Below, in pieces: positions 25,427-32,964 of a stretch of DNA of 64,000 nucleotides. Under the pieces are notes generated by a model. It was not told where the DNA came from, ran no database searches, and saw only the letters and a program-made list of their open reading frames with translations. Both the position numbers and the translations under genes were made by a program. Source of the stretch: Streptomyces sp. DSM 15324. Its GTDB lineage: Bacteria; Actinomycetota; Actinomycetes; Streptomycetales; Streptomycetaceae. The stretch is from contig NZ_KQ949023.1 of assembly GCF_001514285.1 (NCBI RefSeq), forward strand, positions 744,001 through 808,000, written 5' to 3'. The first letter of the stretch is position 1, and each line of letters starts with the position of its first letter.

Positions 25427-25455
25427 TTGACGGGTGTACGCCGTACACCTACCGT
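25427..25455 (+). promoter_or_regulatory. Promoter with operator in the spacer
   Basis: TTGACG at 25427-25432 and TACCGT at 25450-25455 are separated by exactly 17 bp, and the whole spacer is TetR operator 1. The direction is that of the downstream oxidoreductase. Confidence 0.65.
25433..25449. promoter_or_regulatory. TetR operator 1
   Basis: GGTGTACG-C-CGTACACC, perfect 8-bp arms. Occupies the promoter spacer, so a bound repressor would block RNA polymerase. Confidence 0.8.
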
Positions 25456-25465
25456 GCCGTCAGGA

Positions 25466-25482
25466 GGTGTACGGCGTACACC
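25466..25482. promoter_or_regulatory. TetR operator 2
   Basis: GGTGTACG-G-CGTACACC, identical arms to operator 1, centre 33 bp downstream (about three helical turns). It would cover the transcription start region. Confidence 0.8.
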
Positions 25483-25493
25483 AGAGGGAGGCG

Positions 25494-25498
25494 GGGGA
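25494..25498. repeat. Target-site duplication, left copy
   Basis: GGGGA directly before the left inverted repeat; the same five bases follow the right end at 32954-32958. Five base pairs is the normal duplication length for Tn3-family elements. Confidence 0.85.
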
Positions 25499-25536
25499 GG
25501 CCCTCGGGGAGGATCGGAACGGCCAGTAGCGACATC
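25499..25536 (+). repeat. Transposon left inverted repeat
   Basis: Starts GGCCCTCGGGGAGGATCGG and continues AACGGCCAGTAGCGACATC. Against the right end (read inward) it differs at about 7 of 38 positions. Confidence 0.88.
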
Positions 25537-25605
25537 TGGCCGATCTTGATCCCGGTTCGATGACTCTCCCTGTTTCCGCTGATCAGGGCCCCTACCTTCC
25601 GGGTC

Positions 25606-28600
25606 ATGCCAGTTGAATTTCTCTCTGACGACCAGGTCTCGCGCTACGGCCGGTTCGCTGCCGCTCCGACGCCCGGGGAGCTGGAGCAGTTCTTCCGTCT
25701 GGACGCGAAGGCGGTGGAGTCGGCGCGGTCGAAGCGGGCGCCGGCGAACCGGCTGGGGTGGGCGGTGCAGTGGGGCTGTGTACGGATGCTCGGGGTGTTC
25801 CCTACCGAGGACTTGTCCGTGGTCCCGGAGGTGGTGGTCCGCTTCGCCGCCGAGCAGCTGGGTGTCGATCCGGGCGAGTTTGCTGCGTACGGGGCCAGGC
25901 GGCAGAGCCGGTACGAGCACGCGTGGGAGATCCGGGACTCGTATGCCTACCGGGAGTTCCCGGCAGCGGAGGCGGAGGTGCGGGAGTTTTTGGCGGCGCG
26001 GGTGTGGGCGTCGTTGGAGGGGCCGCGGGCGTTATTCGACCGGGCGGTGGTGTGGCTGGTCGACAACCGGGTGCTGCTGCCGGGGATCACGACACTGACC
26101 CGGCTGGTGGCGGAGGTCCGCGCGCGGGAGAACGCCTCGCTGTACCGGACGCTGGATGAGGCCGTGCCGGACGGGCTCCGGCACTCGATGCGGGACCTGC
26201 TGAAGGTTCCAGAGGGCAAGCGGGTCTCGGAGCTGGAGCGGCTGCGGACATCCCCGATGCGGGTGTCCGGGTCGGCGATGACAGCCGCGCTGGAGCGGGC
26301 GAAGGACGTCCGCTCGCTGGGTGCACATCTGGTGCCGGTCTCGGTGGTGCCGGCGGCGCGGATGGCGGGGCTGGCCCGGTACGGGATGGGGTCGAAGGCT
26401 CCGACGCTGCGAGAGCTGGAGGAGACGCGGAAGACCGCGACGCTGCTGGCGACGGTGCGGCATCTGGAGTCGGCGAGCGTGGACGACGCCCTGGACCTCC
26501 TCGACGTCCTGATGGCCTCGCGGCTGCTCGCGCAGGCGGACCGCGTCGGCAAGGAGGAGAAGCTCAAGGCGCTGCCGAAGCTGAAGCGGGCGGCCGGCCG
26601 GGTGGCGAAGGCGGTCGGGGTGCTGCTGGAGACCGCCCCGGCGACCGATACGGGGGAGCTGGTGTCGGTGGTGGACGCGTGGGCGGCGATCGAGAAGGCC
26701 GTTTCCCGCGAGAAGCTCGCCGAGGCCCTGGCCGTGATCGCCGAGGTCGTCCCGGACGAGGAGGGGGATGAGGACGCGGAGTGGCGGGCCGCGCTCGCCA
26801 CCCGCTACGGCACGGTGCGCGGTTTCATCCGACTTCTGGTCGATGTCGTCGACTTCGGCGCCGTCGAGGCTGGCGCCCCGGTGGTGAAGGCGCTGAAGCA
26901 GCTGCCGCATCTGATCCACCGCAAGAAGCTCCCGGCCGCGGAGATCGAGCGGGATCTGGTGACCGGCTCGTGGCGGCGCCTGGTCTTCGCCGCCCCTGGC
27001 AGCGAGCCGGGCCTGGCGGACAAGGCGGCGTACTCGTTCTGCGTGCTGGAGCACCTCCACCGGGCCTTGCGCCGGCGGGACGTGTACGCGCGCGGCGGGG
27101 ACCGGTGGGGCGACCCGCGTGCCAAGCTCCTGGCCGGGGACCGGTGGGAGAGCGCGCAGCCGACCGTGTTGAGGGCGCTGGGTCTGGAGGCGGAGCCCGC
27201 CGCCCACCTGGCCGAACTTGCCGGAGCGTTGCACGGGGCCTACCACCAGGTGGTGGCCGGGCTGCCGGGGAACACTGCGGTGTCGGTGAAGGACGGCAAG
27301 CTGTCACTGGACCGCCTGGGGCCGGCCGGGGAGCCGAAGCTGATGCCTGCCTTCCGCCAGCTCGCCAACAGCATGCTGCCCACGGTCGACTTCCCCGAGC
27401 TGCTCCTGGAGGTCGCCGAGCTGACCGGCATGACGTCGGCGTTCACCCACATCTCCGGCGCCGACCCCTCGATGGAGGAGTTCGAGCTCAGCGTCTGCGC
27501 CCTGCTCCTGTCGGAGGCGTGCAACGTGGGGCTGACCCCGGTGGTGAAGCCGAACGTGCCCGCCCTGACCCGCGGCCGGCTGGTCCAGGTCGACCAGGGC
27601 TACCTGCGTGCCGAGACCATCTCGGCCGCGAACGGGATGCTCATCGACGCCCAGCGCGGGATCGACGTGGTGCGGGCCTGGGGCGGCGGGCTGATCGCCT
27701 CCGCTGACGGGGTCCGCTTCACTGTCCCGGTGCAGTCCCTGCACGCCGGTTACAGCCCGAAGTACTTCGGGCTGCGCCACAAGGGCGCGACCTGGCTGAA
27801 CGTCGTCAACGACCAGGTCATGGGCTTGGGCGGCGTCGTCGTCCCCGGCACGTTGCGGGACTCCCTGTTCATCCTGGACGCGCTGCACAACCGGGACGGC
27901 GGCCCGAAGCCGGAGACCGTGATCACCGACACCGCGTCGTACTCGGACATCGTGTTCGGGCTGTTCGCGATCTGCGGCTACCAGTTCTCCCCGCGGATCG
28001 CCGACATCGGCGACGCCCGCCTGTGGCGCACCCACGCCACCGCCGACTACGGGCCCCTCCAGGGCGCCTCCCGGCACATGATCCGCCTGGACCGGGTCCG
28101 GGCGCACTGGGGCGACATGCTGCGGGTGGCCGGGTCGCTGACGACCGGGGAGGTCCGCGGCTACGACCTGATCCGGATGCTGTCCCGCGACGGGCGGACG
28201 ACGGGGCTGGGCGACGCGTTCGCGCACTACGGGCGGATCTTCAAGACCCTGCACCTGCTCCAGTTCGTCTCCGACACCGGATACCGCCGCATGATCGGCA
28301 AGCAGCTCAACATCACCGAGGCCCGTCACCGCCTGGCCCGGAAGATCTTCTTCGGGCAGCGCGGCGAGCTGCGCCAGCACTACCGGGAAGGGATGGAGGA
28401 CCAGCTCAGCGCCCTCGGCCTCGCCCTGAACGCGGTGGTCCTGTGGAACAGCCTCTACCTCGACCGCGCGGCAAAGCAGCTCGCCGCCGACGGGTTCCCC
28501 GTCACCGAGGACCTCCTCGCACGCCTGTCACCACTCCAGTTCGACCACATCAACTTCCTCGGCCGATACGCCTTCTTCCGCCCCCAGGCCCCCGGCGGGC

Positions 28601-28644
28601 GCCCCCTGCGGGACCCGGCCGAAGTCGAGAGTCCGCACGAGTAG
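25606..28644 (+). CDS. tnpA: Tn3-family transposase
   Basis: A 1012-residue transposase, the normal full length for Tn3 TnpA. N-terminal DNA-binding part MPVEFLSDDQVSRYGRFAA; the RNase-H-like catalytic domain occupies the last third with Asp in SADGVRFTV, Asp in ETVITDTASYSDIVFG and Glu in GMEDQLSALGLALNAVVLW, and ends QFDHINFLGRYAF as Tn3 enzymes do. No frameshift or stop. It starts 108 bp inside the left inverted repeat and points away from that end, with a strong hairpin after the stop. Confidence 0.95.
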   Translation: MPVEFLSDDQVSRYGRFAAAPTPGELEQFFRLDAKAVESARSKRAPANRLGWAVQWGCVRMLGVFPTEDLSVVPEVVVRFAAEQLGVDPGEFAAYGARRQSRYEHAWEIRDSYAYREFPAAEAEVREFLAARVWASLEGPRALFDRAVVWLVDNRVLLPGITTLTRLVAEVRARENASLYRTLDEAVPDGLRHSMRDLLKVPEGKRVSELERLRTSPMRVSGSAMTAALERAKDVRSLGAHLVPVSVVPAARMAGLARYGMGSKAPTLRELEETRKTATLLATVRHLESASVDDALDLLDVLMASRLLAQADRVGKEEKLKALPKLKRAAGRVAKAVGVLLETAPATDTGELVSVVDAWAAIEKAVSREKLAEALAVIAEVVPDEEGDEDAEWRAALATRYGTVRGFIRLLVDVVDFGAVEAGAPVVKALKQLPHLIHRKKLPAAEIERDLVTGSWRRLVFAAPGSEPGLADKAAYSFCVLEHLHRALRRRDVYARGGDRWGDPRAKLLAGDRWESAQPTVLRALGLEAEPAAHLAELAGALHGAYHQVVAGLPGNTAVSVKDGKLSLDRLGPAGEPKLMPAFRQLANSMLPTVDFPELLLEVAELTGMTSAFTHISGADPSMEEFELSVCALLLSEACNVGLTPVVKPNVPALTRGRLVQVDQGYLRAETISAANGMLIDAQRGIDVVRAWGGGLIASADGVRFTVPVQSLHAGYSPKYFGLRHKGATWLNVVNDQVMGLGGVVVPGTLRDSLFILDALHNRDGGPKPETVITDTASYSDIVFGLFAICGYQFSPRIADIGDARLWRTHATADYGPLQGASRHMIRLDRVRAHWGDMLRVAGSLTTGEVRGYDLIRMLSRDGRTTGLGDAFAHYGRIFKTLHLLQFVSDTGYRRMIGKQLNITEARHRLARKIFFGQRGELRQHYREGMEDQLSALGLALNAVVLWNSLYLDRAAKQLAADGFPVTEDLLARLSPLQFDHINFLGRYAFFRPQAPGGRPLRDPAEVESPHE

Positions 28645-28973
28645 GGCGTATTCCATCGATCGTCGCAACATGTCGGTCGGTTGGGCCGTGCTGTTCTCTG
28701 GGCTGCGGGCGGTACCCGCCCCCAGCTGGCTCCTCTTGGGCTCCCCGGCCGGATGTCGGTGGGCGATGGCGCAGGGCCCTGCCGAGGGGCAGGGCCCTGG
28801 TGGTGTGATCACCAGTAGAGCCTGTGCAGGGTGCCTTGCGCGTGGACGGCGTCACGTTGCCTTTCCCCTGCCATGCCGGCCCCCGGAGCAGGTTCTGAGA
28901 ACTCCGTCGGCTTCGGCCTGCGCTACCCGGGCACGCCAAAAGAGGGGGAGGCGGTGGGGTGGGTGGGTGGGTG
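28645..28973. other. 329-bp gap between transposase and cargo gene
   Basis: Convergent gap with the hairpin at 28772-28799, a smaller hairpin TGGTG-TGAT-CACCA at about 28799-28813, and the palindrome GTTCTGAGAAC at 28892-28902, which recurs in the recombinase upstream region. Confidence 0.6.
28772..28799. terminator. Transposase/cargo convergent terminator
   Basis: CAGGGCCCTGCC (28772-28783) and GGCAGGGCCCTG (28788-28799): 12 perfect pairs, 4-base loop. Each arm contains a palindrome itself. Confidence 0.75.
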
Positions 28974-30974
28974 TCAGGTGGCTGTGCGGCGGTAGATCAC
29001 GTGGAGGTTGCCGCCGAAGTAGACCGCGGCTGGTGTCTCCTTCGCGGTGATGCCGGCGATTTTCTGGGCGCCGGCCCATGCGCCGTCGTATTCGGCGCTC
29101 CACAGGGCGGCGTCGGTGCCGCGCATGATCAGGGTCATGGTGCGGCCGTTGCCGGCGAGTGCGGGGGCGTGGGAGGCCCGCCAGTTGTCGTTGGGGATGC
29201 CCTCGCTGACCCAGACGCCGCCGCCGTTGATGGCGGTGTGGATCTTGTGGGCCTTGCCGGTGGCGATCCGCCACAGGCGCCGGTCGCGGGGGGCCAGCGC
29301 GACGTGGGTGTTCAGTTCCCAGCCGAGGTTGTCCTTCTGCCATCCGCTCCAGGCGGTGCCGTTGTGCCGGGCGTGGTAGAGGTTTTCGTCGAGTCCGTAG
29401 GAGACGAGCCACGCCTGGTTCTCGTAGGTGGCCAAGGCAGGGCTGAACTTCTTCCTCCCCGACATCGTGTGGTGTCCGCTCCACCCTGTGGCCGGGGTGT
29501 AGGTGCGGGTGTACACCTTGCCGTCCTTGCCGGTGACGGCGTAGTGCAGCTTGCCGTTGGCCGAGGTCAGGGTCGGGGCGTAGAAGGACTGGTCGCGGTG
29601 GATCTGCGCTGGCTGGGTCCAGTTCCCGCTCACGTCCGTGCTGGCCCACATGACCGCCTGGTCGCTGGGGCGCAGGAAGCAGATGTAGAGCCGGTCCCCG
29701 TGGACGGCCAGGGCGGGGGTGGTGATGGTCTTGTAGGCCAGGGGGATCCCTGTCCGCCAGGAGGTGCCCGAGCGGATGGAGTGTTCGAGGTATCCCTCGG
29801 CGAAGGGGATGGTGTCGCCGGACCACTTCACACGCAGGTCGTGGTCTCCGTCGCCGTCGAACCGCCAGCCGGCCCTGCCGACGCGGGAGAGGATGGCCAG
29901 TTCGTAGCGGCCCATCCCGATGGCGCGCTGGCAGGAGATGTCGCTCTTGTTCTGGAAGAAGCCGATGAACTGGGCGATGAACGAGGCCGCCGCGGTGGCC
30001 ACGCCCACCCACGTGGGGAAGAACCCGTAGTAGTTGTCGAAGTCCAGCAGGAAGTTGATTTTGGCCATCGCATCGCTCAGCGCCTTTTGCAGGCCCGCCC
30101 ACCACTCGTCGTTGACGTCGTCCTGCTCCCAGCAGATGATCTGCGCTCCCAGATAGTCACCGCTGGTGGTGCCGTCGAAGAGGACCTTGCGGCCGGGTGA
30201 GAAGAAGCGTTCGTCATGCTTGTCGACGTTGCCGAACGTCTCCGAACGGAAGGTACTGCCCGGGCCGACGCCCGTGCCGACCGATGCGGTCCAGAAGATC
30301 TCGTCGCTGGTCCCCCACCGGTCACCGACCGCCCGACGGACGTAGAAGCTCTCCGCCTCCAGCTTCGCCCTGTACGTCGGGGCAGCACCGGCCTCCGGGC
30401 CTTCGGCCGCTTCACCTTCCGCTTGCCCGGCACCCTCGGCCGTGGCGCTGCCGAAGCCGGCAGTTTCGCCGGTGACGGCAAACGCGCTGACCGCGAACTT
30501 CGACGCGCGCATGGCCTCCAGGAACGCCGGATCATCGATGTCCCGCTCCGGCCTGCGGGGATCGAGGATCTGCGTGTTCCCCGCCGCCATCGCCTCAGCG
30601 ACCATGTCCGGAAGGTCGCTGCGGAGGTCCGCAATGGAGTAGCCCTCGCTGACGGGCCGATGCGCGAACACCTGCGGGATGACCGCCATAGTGGCGCCGC
30701 TGTCGGCCACCTCCCGGTACACCCGGCCCCACGCCTGGGTCTCCTCCTCGGAGAGGACCGACTCCACGGCCTCCAGCATCAGCTGCTCCAGATCGGTGGG
30801 CTCATGCCCCTGCCGGAGACGGTCCGCACCGTGCAGGAACACGCCCAGCAGCACGCTCCCGTACGAACTCTGCGCCTGGGGTTCCGCACCATCGGGTGTG
30901 TTCGTTCCAGACAACAGGGCCCGGACCCGTTCCAGCCGGTCCTGCTCCGTCTGCTCGACCTTCTGCTCAGTCAC
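28974..30974 (-). CDS. Transposon cargo: large protein of unknown function with C-terminal propeller-like repeats
   Basis: A 666-residue protein I do not recognise as a whole. Residues ~30-150 are helical (YGSVLLGVFLHGADRLRQ). Residues ~205-300 look like a beta-sandwich (ESFYVRRAVGDRWGTSDEIF, then ICWEQDDVNDEWW). About 325-350 is a hydrophobic segment, WVGVATAAASFIAQFIGFF, that could insert in a membrane. Residues ~440-666 are five to six repeats of ~45 residues with aromatic and Gly patterns (NGKLHYAVTGKDGKVYTRTY; NQAWLVSYGLDENLYHARHN), resembling sialidase- or lectin-like beta-propellers. No signal peptide. GTG start at 30974, GAGGAG just before it. Possible toxin, lectin or phage-related factor; no function is assigned. 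Confidence 0.75.
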   Translation of the reverse strand: MTEQKVEQTEQDRLERVRALLSGTNTPDGAEPQAQSSYGSVLLGVFLHGADRLRQGHEPTDLEQLMLEAVESVLSEEETQAWGRVYREVADSGATMAVIPQVFAHRPVSEGYSIADLRSDLPDMVAEAMAAGNTQILDPRRPERDIDDPAFLEAMRASKFAVSAFAVTGETAGFGSATAEGAGQAEGEAAEGPEAGAAPTYRAKLEAESFYVRRAVGDRWGTSDEIFWTASVGTGVGPGSTFRSETFGNVDKHDERFFSPGRKVLFDGTTSGDYLGAQIICWEQDDVNDEWWAGLQKALSDAMAKINFLLDFDNYYGFFPTWVGVATAAASFIAQFIGFFQNKSDISCQRAIGMGRYELAILSRVGRAGWRFDGDGDHDLRVKWSGDTIPFAEGYLEHSIRSGTSWRTGIPLAYKTITTPALAVHGDRLYICFLRPSDQAVMWASTDVSGNWTQPAQIHRDQSFYAPTLTSANGKLHYAVTGKDGKVYTRTYTPATGWSGHHTMSGRKKFSPALATYENQAWLVSYGLDENLYHARHNGTAWSGWQKDNLGWELNTHVALAPRDRRLWRIATGKAHKIHTAINGGGVWVSEGIPNDNWRASHAPALAGNGRTMTLIMRGTDAALWSAEYDGAWAGAQKIAGITAKETPAAVYFGGNLHVIYRRTAT

Positions 30975-31429
30975 AGCACTCCTCACACCGAAGGCTCTCC
31001 GTAGCCGAATAGAAACGGAGAGTCACAGGCTATGGGGTGGGGGACGACGGAAAGCGCCAAAGCGCTCAACTAGCCACAGAAGGCCCTGAAATGGCTCATC
31101 AGGACGCCTTCGAAGGTCAATCCACGTGATTACCGCACCGCGCCCCGGCGGGGCCGGTCCGACATCGTCTGCCGGTCCAGCGCGGCAACCCGCCGCCTAC
31201 CGCAACCAACCCCTCGGCGGCTCGCCTGACCCTCGTGGCGATCCTCCCCAATCGCGGGCATGGGCCAGAGCTGCGCCGGGGTGCTCTCACAAACGGTCCT
31301 TTCCCGGAACGGGATCACCGGCAGGCCGGGGAGACCCTCCAGCCCCCGGATTGGTTCTCACAACCCGCTCTCACTCAAGAGCACGACACGCCCTGTTCTG
31401 AGAACTGCATTGTGAGAAGATCCGGGGCC
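30975..31429. promoter_or_regulatory. Likely res (recombination) and promoter region of the transposon
   Basis: 455 bp between the divergent cargo and recombinase genes. It holds TCTCACAAA (31285), TTCTCACAA (31355-31363), its inverse TTGTGAGAA (31410-31418) and the palindrome GTTCTGAGAAC (31395-31405). Such clustered inverted subsites next to a serine recombinase gene are what a resolvase res site looks like. Promoters for both flanking genes should also be here. Confidence 0.6.
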
Positions 31430-32407
31430 ATGACGGACCCTCACGACCCCGCCCCGGCTGACGCCGGCGACGTCGAGCGCCACCCCTGCCCCCGATGCGC
31501 GGCCGAACCCGGATCGCCGTGCCGCTCGCGCGGCGGCGCGGTCACCGGGACCTACCACACCGGCCGTTTCACGAAGGTGCCCCGGCTCGCGAAGCTCCTG
31601 CGGGTCCAAACTCCGGCCGACCGGGGACCGGGACAGCCGTGGCGGCCCGGCACCCCGCCACCGGCGCCCGTCGATCCTGCCCTCCCGGGCGCGGACATCC
31701 GCATCGGATACGCCCGCTGCTCGACCCTGGGCCAGGAACTCGACTCCCAGCTCGACGCGCTCGCCGCGCACGGCATCGACCGCGACAAGGTGTTCAGCGA
31801 GAAGATCAGCACACGTATCCGGGTCCGCCCCCAGTTCGAGGCCGCGCTCGCCGCGGCCCGCGAGATCAAGGCCCATGCCCCGCACTGCCGGGTCATCTTC
31901 ACGGTGTACGAGATGAAGCGGCTCGGGCGCGACGCCGCCGAACTCACCGCTCTCGCCGACCACCTCACCGCCCACGGCCTGGTCCTGGAAATGCTCGCCG
32001 GACCCCTGCCCGGCATGTACGACCCCAGCGGGCCCGGCCGACTGCTGTTCGCGTTCTTCGCCGCGATGGCGGAGACCGAACGGGAGAACGTCCGCGAATC
32101 CACCCTCGAAGGCCTCGACACCGCCGCCCGCAAAGGCAAACACGGCGGCCGGCCCCCCGTCATCACCGACGACATGCTCCACACCGTGCTCCGGCGCCGC
32201 GCAGCCGGCGAGTCCGTCGAGCAGATCCAGCCCGACCTCATCATCCCCACCGGCAAACGCAAAGGACACAGCCCCTCCATCGCCAGCATCTACCGCGCAC
32301 TCGCCGAACACGAGAAGAAGCAGGCGTACCCCGAAGCCGTCGAAGCGGCCCACGCCGACTTCGCCGCCCTCCGCCAACGCTCGGCGGCTACGCCCACCAC
32401 TGCTTAG
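31430..32407 (+). CDS. Serine recombinase (resolvase/invertase) with N-terminal zinc-finger-like domain
   Basis: A 325-residue recombinase. Residues ~18-55 hold CPRCAAEPGSPC and a His-containing follow-up (TYHTGRFTKVPRLAKLL), a small zinc-binding module seen in actinomycete proteins. The catalytic domain starts at ~90: IGYARCSTLGQELDSQLDAL with the nucleophile Ser in ARCST, and KISTRIRVRPQFEAAL, FTVYEMKRLGRDAAEL. The C-terminal helix-turn-helix follows GKHGGRPPVI. Likely role: resolving transposition cointegrates at the adjacent sites. The ATG at 31430 is the first good start; the frame is open upstream but not protein-like. Confidence 0.92.
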   Translation: MTDPHDPAPADAGDVERHPCPRCAAEPGSPCRSRGGAVTGTYHTGRFTKVPRLAKLLRVQTPADRGPGQPWRPGTPPPAPVDPALPGADIRIGYARCSTLGQELDSQLDALAAHGIDRDKVFSEKISTRIRVRPQFEAALAAAREIKAHAPHCRVIFTVYEMKRLGRDAAELTALADHLTAHGLVLEMLAGPLPGMYDPSGPGRLLFAFFAAMAETERENVRESTLEGLDTAARKGKHGGRPPVITDDMLHTVLRRRAAGESVEQIQPDLIIPTGKRKGHSPSIASIYRALAEHEKKQAYPEAVEAAHADFAALRQRSAATPTTA

Positions 32408-32415
32408 CGGAGTCT

Positions 32416-32453
32416 CTACCCACCGGTCAGACCCTCCCCAACCAAGGGTCGGA
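32416..32453. repeat. Internal third copy of the transposon inverted repeat
   Basis: CTACCCACCGGTCAGACCCT then CCCCAACCAAGGGTCGG resembles the right end in the same orientation: the stretch GTC.CTAC.CACCGGTC.GA.CCTCCCCAA matches at about 25 of 29 positions. It lies 9 bp after the recombinase stop, so it may be an older right end. Confidence 0.75.
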
Positions 32454-32470
32454 CGGGAACGTTCAATGGC

Positions 32471-32761
32471 TCACTTGGACCACTGTTCGATTTCGAACCT
32501 GTACTCGTGTTGGGAGATGTTCATCAGCCGGGCCTGGGGAGTCCTAGAGGCCGCAACAGCGTTCCCGGCAGCCACGACCGGCAGCGCCACCGGAACGTAC
32601 TTGCCGCCACTGGCGACGATGATGGGCTGGCCATCGTGGTACTCGATCGCCAGCGTGGCGATGTCCTCGGGCCTGACCTCCGATGACAGGACCGGTTCGG
32701 CTACTTCCGGAGTGAGCTGGATCGGGGCCGGCCCCTTGGAATTGGGCGTGGTCTCAGTCAT
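32471..32761 (-). CDS. Unknown 96-residue transposon protein
   Basis: Starts MTETTPNSKGPAPIQLTPEV and ends RFEIEQWSK. Acidic N-terminal half, then a beta-rich stretch with ATLAIEYHDGQPIIVASGGK and VPVALPVVAAGNAV. No Cys, no membrane segment, no recognised family. GCGAGGAGACGCC gives a good ribosome site before the ATG, and codon use is genome-typical, so it is probably real. It is the only gene in the 500-bp segment between the internal and terminal right inverted repeats. Confidence 0.65.
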   Translation of the reverse strand: MTETTPNSKGPAPIQLTPEVAEPVLSSEVRPEDIATLAIEYHDGQPIIVASGGKYVPVALPVVAAGNAVAASRTPQARLMNISQHEYRFEIEQWSK

Positions 32762-32915
32762 GGCGTCTCCTCGCTGGTCGGCTCCCTGCCTTCCTGTTCA
32801 GAGCGTTGCAGATCGGGGCTTCACCGGAAGGCAAAACGCGCCAGAACAGCTGAGAACCGACAGAGTGACGCGAAAGCGGCGTCCAGCACGCATCCTGACG
32901 CCGGGCGCCGAGTCG

Positions 32916-32953
32916 TAAGTCGCTACTCACCGGTCCGATCCTCCCCAAGGGCC
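32916..32953 (-). repeat. Transposon right inverted repeat
   Basis: Read inward (minus strand) it starts GGCCCTTGGGGAGGATCGG and continues ACCGGTGAGTAGCGACTTA, matching the left end. Confidence 0.88.
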
Positions 32954-32958
32954 GGGGA
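32954..32958. repeat. Target-site duplication, right copy
   Basis: GGGGA, same as 25494-25498, 6 bases before the ATG of the oxidoreductase. With the following AG it may still work as a weak ribosome-binding site. Confidence 0.85.
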
Positions 32959-32964
32959 AGACCG

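Larger units (their letters stand above)
25499..32953. mobile_element. Tn3-family transposon, 7455 bp
   Basis: Complete element bounded by ~38-bp inverted repeats beginning GGCCCT and flanked by the duplication GGGGA. Contents: tnpA-type transposase (25606-28644), unknown cargo protein (28974-30974, minus), recombination-site region (about 31280-31420), zinc-finger serine recombinase (31430-32407), a third internal copy of the terminal repeat (about 32416-32453) and a 96-residue protein (32471-32761, minus). Both ends and the duplication are intact, so insertion is recent enough to reconstruct the empty site: it lies between the leader and the start codon of the oxidoreductase at 32965. Confidence 0.92.

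Noticed and set aside
28650..28720. Inverted repeat right after the transposase, implying a short IS-like element
   Set aside because: Similarity to the left end is weak (ACGGCC and GACAT only), whereas the repeat at 32916-32953 matches about 31 of 38 positions and has a matching 5-bp duplication.
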